Shown here piece after piece: positions 7,141-12,562 of a stretch of 14,819 nucleotides of DNA. A program made the position numbers and the translations under genes. Source of the stretch: Candidatus Saccharibacteria bacterium UBA2112 (lineage in GTDB: Bacteria > Patescibacteriota > Saccharimonadia > Saccharimonadales > Saccharimonadaceae). Where the stretch lies: positions 1 to 14,819 of the forward strand of contig DCYK01000015.1 in assembly GCA_002331045.1 (NCBI GenBank). The letters are read 5' to 3'. Position 1 is the stretch's first letter. Each line of letters begins with the position of its first letter. The notes beneath the pieces are model-generated. The model was not told where the DNA came from. It saw only the letters and a list, made by a program, of their open reading frames with translations, and did not search any database.

Positions 7141-7216
7141 CGGGGTGTGGCGCAGTTGATAGCGCGCGCGGTTTGGGACCGTGAGGTCGAAGGTTTGAGT
7201 CCTTTCACCCCGACCA
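7141..7216 (+). tRNA. tRNA-Pro (anticodon TGG), CCA encoded
   Basis: Exactly 76 bases, so positions equal standard tRNA numbering. The acceptor stem CGGGGTG pairs fully with CACCCCG, then A73 and an encoded CCA. D stem GCGC/GCGC; anticodon stem CGCGG/CCGTG (one G-T) with loop TTTGGGA, anticodon TGG at 34-36; T stem GAAGG/CCTTT (one G-T). C1-G72, unusual among tRNAs, is the bacterial tRNA-Pro identity pair. U8-A14, G15-C48, G18-U55 and U54-A58 are all preserved. The D loop is AGTTGATA and the T loop TTTGAGT, so residue 19 is A and residue 56 is U: the nearly invariant G19-C56 pair is replaced by a possible A19-U56 pair. A terminator follows directly. Its last 21 bases recur at 7386-7406. Confidence 0.96.
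7196..7216 (+). repeat. Direct repeat copy 1: 3' end of tRNA-Pro
   Basis: The last 21 bases of the tRNA gene (T-loop second half, T stem 3' strand, acceptor 3' strand, discriminator, CCA), from TGAGTCC to CCGACCA. They recur exactly 190 bases downstream. Repeats of tRNA 3' ends are the usual trace of site-specific integration. Confidence 0.85.
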
Positions 7217-7251
7217 AGAAAATTTCCGTCCATTTGGGCGGATATTTTTTT
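7217..7251 (+). terminator. Rho-independent terminator of tRNA-Pro
   Basis: Stem TCCGTCC (7225-7231), loop ATTT, GGGCGGA (7236-7242; one G-T pair), then a run of seven T at 7245-7251. An A/T extension below the stem strengthens it. It begins right after the tRNA CCA end. Confidence 0.8.
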
Positions 7252-7266
7252 GTTTGGTGATGAGCT

Positions 7267-7286
7267 TCAAACACTCGACCTCACGG
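7267..7286 (-). repeat. Inverted partial copy of tRNA-Pro (anticodon arm to T loop)
   Basis: These 20 bases match the reverse complement of tRNA bases 7179-7198 at 18 of 20 positions, with the last 12 identical (TCGACCTCACGG). The copied part runs from the 3' anticodon stem through the variable loop and T stem. It is flanked by the palindromes described for this block. Confidence 0.75.
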
Positions 7287-7385
7287 AGTGAGGGTGAAGG
7301 TGAGAACTGCCGGTGGCAGTTCGCAAGGCGACGCCACAAATGAGCTATGCTCATTTGCCTGACTCGCGGGCCCGCGAAACGTGGG

Positions 7386-7406
7386 TGAGTCCTTTCACCC
7401 CGACCA
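7386..7406 (+). repeat. Direct repeat copy 2: tRNA-Pro 3' end without its tRNA
   Basis: Identical over 21 bases to 7196-7216, including the CCA. No 5' half of a tRNA precedes it, so it is not a second tRNA gene. The flanking bases on both sides differ from copy 1, which sets the repeat limits. The downstream terminator begins at the next base, as the tRNA terminator does after copy 1. Confidence 0.85.
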
Positions 7407-7443
7407 CATAAAAATAGCCGTCCTTGCGATGGCTATTTTTATG
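7407..7443. terminator. Bidirectional terminator between palindromic block and amidotransferase gene
   Basis: A 16-base-pair hairpin (7407-7422 with 7428-7443, one G-T pair, loop CTTGC). The stem has an A run at its left end and a T run at its right end, so it can end transcription on both strands. On the minus strand it follows the amidotransferase stop at 7459. Confidence 0.85.
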
Positions 7444-7458
7444 TGATAATAACTGCCT

Positions 7459-8196
7459 TTATCGTTGATATCTCTCGACAAACCGACGCAAAATCTCAGC
7501 AGGAACAGTCACAATCTCCTTGTGCCCCATGGCGATCAACTTGTCGGCATCTTCTGGCGGAAAATAGCCAGCGTGTCGATAGACATTAATTCGCACCTCT
7601 AGACCATAACTATCGAGCTCTGGATGAAACTGCGTTGCGTAGACATTCTGGCCAATCCGAATCATATGCACCGGACAGGTATCTGTACTGGCGAGAAGAG
7701 CAGCATTAGGAGGCACTTCCTGGCACGCTTCTTTATGTCCAGCAAACGCGCGAAATTCATCGGGCAATCCGTTAGTTAATGCGTCTTGCTCACCCTCATC
7801 AGAAAGCCTCACTGTTACAGCCCCGACATCTTCGTGATACTTCTCTACTCCAACATGGCCACCAAGCACACTGGCAAGTATCCCTAGGCCGTAGCACTCG
7901 CCAAAGTACGGAAAATCCCGATCGATGATTCTCTGTAATAAGCCTTTAAGTTTTGGCTCGAACATTTTTTGGTAATCATACTTTTTATCGTCTGCACTAC
8001 TGACATTACTGGGTCCACCACCAACGATGATACCACTATAATCATCTAGGTTTATGTCGGGAAAACCTTGGTCCATGCGTAGGCGAACCAATTGCTCTGT
8101 ATCCAGGCCTGTGCTGCGCAGAAATGCCTGATACTCATCATCAGCGGCAATATCTTCGGGACGTAGTTGTAGTAATAAAAATGGACGAAAACTCAC
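7459..8196 (-). CDS. Stand-alone class I glutamine amidotransferase (GMP synthase N-domain-like)
   Basis: A 245-residue amidotransferase of the class I triad type. The triad is visible: Cys101 in FGECYGLGILA, His191 and Glu193 in TQFHPEL. GGGPSN (59-64) precedes the nucleophile region and FAGHKE (151-156) lies before the active-site His. It would hydrolyse glutamine to glutamate and ammonia, but no synthetase domain is fused or adjacent, so the ammonia acceptor is unknown; it resembles the GuaA-like stand-alone group. The frame is open to a TTG at 8226 inside rny, but GTG 8196 has AGAAGAGG four bases before it and lies 19 bases after the rny stop, so I take that start. It is the second gene of the rny unit and ends at a strong bidirectional terminator. 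Confidence 0.85.
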   Translation of the reverse strand: MSFRPFLLLQLRPEDIAADDEYQAFLRSTGLDTEQLVRLRMDQGFPDINLDDYSGIIVGGGPSNVSSADDKKYDYQKMFEPKLKGLLQRIIDRDFPYFGECYGLGILASVLGGHVGVEKYHEDVGAVTVRLSDEGEQDALTNGLPDEFRAFAGHKEACQEVPPNAALLASTDTCPVHMIRIGQNVYATQFHPELDSYGLEVRINVYRHAGYFPPEDADKLIAMGHKEIVTVPAEILRRFVERYQR

Positions 8197-8200
8197 ACTA

Positions 8201-8208
8201 CCTCTTCT
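8201..8208 (-). promoter_or_regulatory. Ribosome binding site deciding the amidotransferase start
   Basis: AGAAGAGG on the minus strand, four bases before GTG 8196. It favours this GTG over the upstream TTG at 8226, which has no such site and would overlap rny. Confidence 0.65.
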
Positions 8209-8215
8209 GTTAGTA

Positions 8216-9706
8216 CTACTTTGCAAATTCTACTGCACGTGTTTCGCGGATAACGTTTACCTTGATCGTGCCAGGGTATTGCATGGTTGACTCAATCTTG
8301 TTTGCAATATCACGAGAAAGTTTAATTGCAGAGAGATCATCGACGCTCTCGGGCCGAACAATAACCCGAACTTCACGACCCGCGCTAATCGCATACGCTT
8401 TATCGATACCCTTGAAACCAGTCGCGATGTTTTCAAGATCTCGCATACGCTCGACAAAATTCTCGGCACTGATATTGCGTGCGCCAGGGCGTGCAGCAGA
8501 GAGGGCATCGACCACACGGACACAGAGTGCCTCTGGCGTCGTGGCCTCAACGTCATCATGGTGCGCCTCAATTGCATGACAGATTTCTTCCTTCATGCCA
8601 TATTTACGCGCTAGTTCAGCACCAATATGGTGATGCTTCCCCTCAACTTTATGCGTCACAGCCTTGCCGACATCGTGCAACAGTGTCGCTATCTTTACCG
8701 TTCGAACATCTGCACCGATTTCCTCGGCAATCATACCAGCCATGTGCGCCATTTCCGTACTATGCATCAAAACGTTCTGACCATATGACGTACGGTACTT
8801 TAGCTCACCCAACAGCTGCAACATCTCGCGCGGAATACCCGTTACCCCAACTTCACGCGCGGCATCCTCACCGGCTTGCTTTACTTCTTTTTGAATCTGC
8901 TTCTCCGCTTTCGCCACAACTTCTTCGATACGACCCGGATGGATACGACCATCTTTCATCAACATCTCGAGCGTTACCCGTGCTACTTGACGACGGATTG
9001 GGTCAAAACTAGATAATACAATCATACCCGGCGTATCGTCCACGAGAATATCAACCCCCGTTGCACGCTGGAGCGCTTGTATATTACGCCCCTCTTTACC
9101 GATGATACGACCCTTCATTTCTTCGTCAGTCAGCTTGATCGCGGTCACCGTACGTTCCGCCGTTACTTCTGAACTCATGCGTTCCATGGCCGTCAAGATA
9201 ATTGTCTGTGCCCGTTCTTCCGCATCATCCATTGCATCTTTTTGGAGCTTTGCTATCAATCCCTTTAGGTCGTTCTTGATGTCGCGCTCGGTCATCTGCA
9301 GCAACTTGTCAGCTGCATCTGCCTTATTAAGCTTGGCGATTTTTTCCAGCTTTTCTTGCTGCCTTTTCCGAATGTCGCGTATCTCTTCTTTCAGTTTATC
9401 GACCTCGTCCTCTTGGCCACGCAGCCGTTCTGCTCGCTTATCGAGATCATCAAGTTTCCTATCAATCGTCGTCTCGCGATCCACTAAGCGCGACTCTGTC
9501 TTTTTCAGCTCTTTGCGACGCTCATTTTCTAACTGGATCGCTTCATCCTTCGCCTGAAGAACGATCTGACTGGCTTTTTCTTGTGCTTTTGCAAGAGCTT
9601 GTTCGGCTTTATTTTGTGTATTCGCCTGCTTGTTGCGACTATACGTCACTGTGCCGCCAACACCAGCAATCGTACCAATTGCGATGGCAATAATTGTTTC
9701 TATCAT
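8216..9706 (-). CDS. rny: Ribonuclease Y
   Basis: RNase Y is a membrane-anchored endoribonuclease that starts mRNA decay in bacteria lacking RNase E. The 496-residue protein has the family layout: one N-terminal membrane helix (4-22), a long charged coiled coil (about 30-185), a KH RNA-binding domain with the GxxG loop GKEG (203-206), and an HD domain with the metal-binding pair His344-Asp345 in LLHDVGKAV, then GKHHHIGAELARKYG and AHHDD (381-385). The C-terminal domain ends with MQYPGTIKVNVIRETRAVEFAK-like family sequence. The frame is open to 9778, but ATG 9706 has AGGAAGGA seven bases before it and gives the proper membrane helix at the N-terminus. A leader of about 110 bases separates it from the likely -10 box. 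An amidotransferase gene follows in the same unit. Confidence 0.97.
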   Translation of the reverse strand: MIETIIAIAIGTIAGVGGTVTYSRNKQANTQNKAEQALAKAQEKASQIVLQAKDEAIQLENERRKELKKTESRLVDRETTIDRKLDDLDKRAERLRGQEDEVDKLKEEIRDIRKRQQEKLEKIAKLNKADAADKLLQMTERDIKNDLKGLIAKLQKDAMDDAEERAQTIILTAMERMSSEVTAERTVTAIKLTDEEMKGRIIGKEGRNIQALQRATGVDILVDDTPGMIVLSSFDPIRRQVARVTLEMLMKDGRIHPGRIEEVVAKAEKQIQKEVKQAGEDAAREVGVTGIPREMLQLLGELKYRTSYGQNVLMHSTEMAHMAGMIAEEIGADVRTVKIATLLHDVGKAVTHKVEGKHHHIGAELARKYGMKEEICHAIEAHHDDVEATTPEALCVRVVDALSAARPGARNISAENFVERMRDLENIATGFKGIDKAYAISAGREVRVIVRPESVDDLSAIKLSRDIANKIESTMQYPGTIKVNVIRETRAVEFAK

Positions 9707-9712
9707 GCGTGT

Positions 9713-9720
9713 TCCTTCCT
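9713..9720 (-). promoter_or_regulatory. Ribosome binding site deciding the rny start
   Basis: AGGAAGGA on the minus strand, six bases before ATG 9706, the strongest Shine-Dalgarno site in the window. It rules against the longer reading frame starting at 9778. Confidence 0.8.
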
Positions 9721-9819
9721 GCGTCCGCCCGCAGTCACATCTCATATCAAGTACATCTGGTAAAGGGGTGGACAGCAACTACTATTCAGTGATTTTCAGA
9801 GCTTGTGTAAGCTACACCT

Positions 9820-9825
9820 ATTGTA
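9820..9825 (-). promoter_or_regulatory. Possible -10 box for rny
   Basis: TACAAT on the minus strand (9825-9820), 25 bases after the tsaB stop, with a weak TTG-containing -35 about 18 bases before it. It would give a leader of about 107 bases. Read-through from tsaE-tsaB is also possible because no terminator is seen between tsaB and rny. Confidence 0.4.
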
Positions 9826-9850
9826 GCGCCATTTCGTCATTGTGCGCAAG

Positions 9851-10237
9851 TTATTTACGTGGTTTTGTAATATGCGCCGCTCCACCATATTGTGGCAAGA
9901 GGATGCGATCATCTTCATTTTTTTCTAGTCGCAAGAGTACAGTCTTATGCCACCCATCCCCGGCTGCACCAACAATAGGTACATCCAAGCTATCTGCAAG
10001 CGTATTCAGTACTGTCAACCCAATACGAAGTCCCGTAAAACTCCCGGGACCCAGATAAGCACCAATGCCTGAAATATCGCGCCAATCCCAACCGTGTTTT
10101 TGTAGCTTGGTATGCATGAACTCGTGTAGTCCTCTCGCCAATTGGCGATCAGCTTGCCACTCATACTCAAAGTGATCCTCATTATCAATAATCGTGAGAC
10201 GACACAGGCTGGTTGAGGTATTAAGCAGTAAAATCAT
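9851..10237 (-). CDS. tsaB: Short TsaB, t6A37 tRNA modification partner
   Basis: TsaB pairs with TsaD, and with TsaE, in transferring threonylcarbamoyl to A37 of ANN-decoding tRNAs. The N-terminus MILLLNTSTS and the signature GPGSFTGLRIGL (63-74) identify the family, with VPIVGAAG near 86-93 matching the end of the first domain. The protein is only 128 residues, where well-studied bacterial TsaB proteins have about 200-230, so the second actin-like domain is essentially absent and the chain ends PQYGGAAHITKPRK. The reading frame is clean, with no trace of the rest downstream, so this looks like a natural reduced form and not a fresh frameshift. Asn6 replaces the usual Asp. The start overlaps the end of tsaE by 17 bases, consistent with an operon. 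Confidence 0.88.
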   Translation of the reverse strand: MILLLNTSTSLCRLTIIDNEDHFEYEWQADRQLARGLHEFMHTKLQKHGWDWRDISGIGAYLGPGSFTGLRIGLTVLNTLADSLDVPIVGAAGDGWHKTVLLRLEKNEDDRILLPQYGGAAHITKPRK

Positions 10238-10685
10238 GTAACCGCCCCTCTAGTTCCTTGCTAAAATGACCACTCGAATGCAGGCGAAGATATCGCGATG
10301 TCTCGCCCTCTGGTGTTATGGTTATCGTTAGTCGATCGATCGGTAAAATATTTTTGACTGTTTCGCCCCATTCGAGAATAGTTACCGTCTTATTGTCTTG
10401 TAGGGTATCAGCAAGTTCATCAGCCATAATTCCTGGTTGCTCTAAACGATAGAAGTCATAATGTGTTAACCACAAACCATCTCGAGCATCATAAACACGG
10501 CTAATCGTAAAGCTTGGGCTTTGGATGGTTTCACCTATACCAAAACCTCGTGCTATTCCGCGAACCAACGTTGTCTTGCCGGCACCAACATCGCCAACAA
10601 GTTCAATCACTTCGCCACCACGAAGAAGCCCGCCGATATATTCACCAAACGATTGCATTATGCCTTCATCTCGAATGTGTATCAT
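10221..10685 (-). CDS. tsaE: TsaE, P-loop ATPase of t6A37 tRNA modification
   Basis: TsaE is the ATPase that works with TsaB-TsaD in the bacterial t6A pathway. The 154-residue length matches the family. Walker A is GDVGAGKTT (31-39); SPSFTISRVY follows, then HYDFYRL and the Walker B-like TILEWGE (about 107-113). It is the first gene of tsaE-tsaB and is divergent from pilB. TATAAT ends eight bases before ATG 10685, so the leader would be one to three bases and there is no Shine-Dalgarno site. TsaD is not in this window. Confidence 0.95.
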   Translation of the reverse strand: MIHIRDEGIMQSFGEYIGGLLRGGEVIELVGDVGAGKTTLVRGIARGFGIGETIQSPSFTISRVYDARDGLWLTHYDFYRLEQPGIMADELADTLQDNKTVTILEWGETVKNILPIDRLTITITPEGETSRYLRLHSSGHFSKELEGRLHDFTA

Positions 10686-10693
10686 TATTCTTC

Positions 10694-10699
10694 ATTATA
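10694..10699 (-). promoter_or_regulatory. -10 box for tsaE-tsaB
   Basis: GCGGTATAAT on the minus strand, hexamer 10699-10694, eight bases before ATG 10685. This again predicts an essentially leaderless mRNA. A TTAACA (10719-10714) lies 14 bases upstream, too close for a normal -35 spacing. Confidence 0.55.
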
Positions 10700-10749
10700 C
10701 CGCTGGTCCCCCCTGTTAAAAAGCTCTAGCGTTTTCACGTTCTCTCCTT

Positions 10750-10755
10750 TACAAT
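10750..10755 (+). promoter_or_regulatory. Possible -10 box for pil operon
   Basis: TACAAT overlaps an in-frame ATG at 10754. If it is the -10, that ATG cannot be in the message, and the start must be ATG 10769, which has AAAAGGGA just before it. No good -35 is seen. Confidence 0.4.
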
Positions 10756-10768
10756 GAAAAGGGACCCT

Positions 10769-12559
10769 ATGCATATATCAAATGAAACATTAGAAAAACT
10801 GCTTATTCAAAGCAAGCGTTTTGCACACGAAGACATAGCAGCCCTCAAGCAAGAGAGTAATCGTGTTCATAAGCCACTGCAGCAGCTCGTTATCGAGCAC
10901 AAAATGCTTGATGAATCAAATCTCACCAAACTCTTTGCTGAATATGCAGATATTCCCTATGTCGAAATCGATCCAAAAGAAATCCCCACTGATGTCCTTG
11001 AAAAAATTCCAGAGCGTATAGCGCGTCAATACAATGCCATCCTCTTTCGTATTGATAAGAATGGCGTACAGCATCTAGCAATGGAAGACCCCGATGATGT
11101 CCAGGCAATCGACTTTATTCAGAAACAAATCGGGCAGAATGTTCGAACATACATTGCATCGCATGCCGGCATACAGGCTGCTCTTGAAAACTATCGAAGT
11201 GACGTCAACAAGGAACTTTCTGACGTCATTGACGTACAAAAAGATGCGGATAAGGAAAAAGAGCAAGAGGAAAAAATTTCCGATGAAGATATCGCCGAAG
11301 ATTCACCGATCGCTCAGACAATCAACCTACTACTCGAGTATGCGATCCGATCAAATGCCAGCGACATCCACATTGAACCACGTGAAGGATACGTGCAAAT
11401 TCGTTATCGTATTGATGGTGTTCTCAAAGAAGTAAACCGTCTCCCCCGCAATGTGCATGCAGCTCTCATTAGCCGAATTAAGATTCTTTCCAGCCTTAAA
11501 ATAGACGAGCGACGCGTTCCGCAAGATGGCCGCTTCAAAGTAAAGGTAGCCGGCAACCAATACTCCTTGCGTGTTAGCACACTCCCTATTAGCGATGGCG
11601 AGAAGGTTGTTATTCGTATCTTGGATGAGTCAAACCAAGCAGTTGCCCTGAACGATCTTGGTTTTTGGGGCTATTCTATGGATGTTATTAGTGAAGCGAT
11701 GACAGAACCACACGGCATGGTACTTGTGACTGGTCCAACAGGAAGTGGTAAATCAACGACACTCTTTAGTATCCTCAGTGAGCTCAATAAACCGGACGTA
11801 AACATTAGTACTATCGAAGATCCGGTTGAATATAAGATAGCCGGCGTTAACCAAACACAAACAAACGAAGCAGCGGGAATGACGTTTGCCAATGGCCTTC
11901 GCGCCCTCCTTCGCCAGGACCCGAACATCATTATGGTCGGTGAGATTCGCGATGGCGAAACAGCCGCTCTTGGTATTCAAGCTGCTCTAACGGGTCACTT
12001 AGTATTTAGTACCCTCCACACCAATAACGCCGCAACAAGCCTACCGCGTCTGCTTGATATGGACATTGAACCGTTTCTTATTGCCAGTGTCGTAAGGGCC
12101 GTCATTGGCCAGCGCCTTGTCCGCCGCCTCGAGCCAAAAACACGCGTTGCCTACGCTCCTTCACAAGAGGAAAAATCTGCACTTACAAACATGTTTAACG
12201 TCCAAAACTCACAGGGTTTTCGCTACATTCATGATCTTGAAAAACAGGCCGCTGCTCAAGGCGTCGGAGGCGATGCGCCCCTCAGTACCGACGAAAATGG
12301 CATTCATACACTATATAAACCAGGAGAGTACGAGGACGAAACGGGAAAGCATGATGGCTTCAAGGGACGTGTCGGTATCTATGAAGTCCTGAGTAATACT
12401 TCATCACTTCAAAAGCTCATTACTTCAAATGCAACTAGCGAACAGTTACAGACACAAGCAATTGCTGAGGGTATGTTAACAATGCAGCTCGATGGGCTTA
12501 TCAAAGCTCTCCGCGGCGTCACAACCATTGAGGAAGTGTTGCGCGTAACAAAGGAATAA
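10769..12559 (+). CDS. pilB: Type IV pilus assembly ATPase PilB
   Basis: PilB is the hexameric cytoplasmic motor that drives pilus extension. The 596-residue protein has a GspE/PilB N-terminal domain (about 1-145), a charged linker (148-175), and the secretion ATPase core: ASDIHIEPREG (197-207), Walker A GPTGSGKST (322-330), Asp box IEDPVEY (349-355), Walker B with IIMVGEIRD (387-395) and His box LVFSTLHTNNA (411-421). The usual four-cysteine zinc site between the His box and GRVGIYEVL (533-541) is absent; instead there is a longer, Cys-free insert (about 455-532), and the whole protein has no cysteine. A longer start at 10754 is possible, but ATG 10769 has AAAAGGGA before it. pilC follows three bases after the stop. 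Confidence 0.95.
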   Translation: MHISNETLEKLLIQSKRFAHEDIAALKQESNRVHKPLQQLVIEHKMLDESNLTKLFAEYADIPYVEIDPKEIPTDVLEKIPERIARQYNAILFRIDKNGVQHLAMEDPDDVQAIDFIQKQIGQNVRTYIASHAGIQAALENYRSDVNKELSDVIDVQKDADKEKEQEEKISDEDIAEDSPIAQTINLLLEYAIRSNASDIHIEPREGYVQIRYRIDGVLKEVNRLPRNVHAALISRIKILSSLKIDERRVPQDGRFKVKVAGNQYSLRVSTLPISDGEKVVIRILDESNQAVALNDLGFWGYSMDVISEAMTEPHGMVLVTGPTGSGKSTTLFSILSELNKPDVNISTIEDPVEYKIAGVNQTQTNEAAGMTFANGLRALLRQDPNIIMVGEIRDGETAALGIQAALTGHLVFSTLHTNNAATSLPRLLDMDIEPFLIASVVRAVIGQRLVRRLEPKTRVAYAPSQEEKSALTNMFNVQNSQGFRYIHDLEKQAAAQGVGGDAPLSTDENGIHTLYKPGEYEDETGKHDGFKGRVGIYEVLSNTSSLQKLITSNATSEQLQTQAIAEGMLTMQLDGLIKALRGVTTIEEVLRVTKE

Positions 12560-12562
12560 ACT

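Larger units (their letters stand above)
7252..7406. repeat. Palindrome-rich block behind tRNA-Pro
   Basis: No gene is supported here. The block is a string of short perfect palindromes, three of them with three-base centres: CCTCAC-GGA-GTGAGG (7279-7293), GAACTGCC-GGT-GGCAGTTC (7304-7322), a nine-base stem with centre TAT (7337-7357), and the self-complementary CGCGGGCCCGCG (7365-7376), itself enclosed by GACTCGC/GTGAGTC (7361-7367 with 7385-7391). GGGTGAAGG (7292-7300) can also pair with the tRNA-like CCTTTCACCC (7391-7400). It lies between two terminators and shows no promoter on either strand, so it is probably a DNA-level repeat (REP- or MITE-like, or a tRNA-linked attachment remnant) and not a gene. 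It ends in a copy of the tRNA 3' end. Confidence 0.6.

Noticed and set aside
7252..7406. A second tRNA gene or tmRNA ending at the 7406 CCA
   Set aside because: No 5' acceptor strand, D arm or anticodon arm matches the second 3' end at a proper distance, and no tmRNA 5' end or tag reading frame is seen. GGGTGAAGG can pair with part of it, but not as a tRNA acceptor stem.
7196..7406. An integrated phage or genomic island at the tRNA
   Set aside because: The repeats are only 190 bases apart and no integrase or phage gene lies in the window; only a scar or small repeat can be argued.
8197..8226. TTG 8226 as start of the amidotransferase gene
   Set aside because: It overlaps rny and has no ribosome binding site, while GTG 8196 has AGAAGAGG at a proper distance.
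8262..9763. Long open frames on the plus strand opposite rny (8262-8579, 8479-9012, 9102-9557, 9581-9763)
   Set aside because: They are antisense to a clearly identified RNase Y; the serine/arginine-rich product at 9102-9557 is what the complement of a Lys/Glu-rich coiled coil produces.
9707..9778. A longer RNase Y starting at 9778
   Set aside because: The added 24 residues are polar and Cys-containing ahead of the membrane helix, and AGGAAGGA directly precedes ATG 9706.
9707..9850. A riboswitch in the rny leader
   Set aside because: Short inverted repeats such as GTGTA/TACAC occur near the 5' end, but I see no known riboswitch core or terminator/antiterminator pair.
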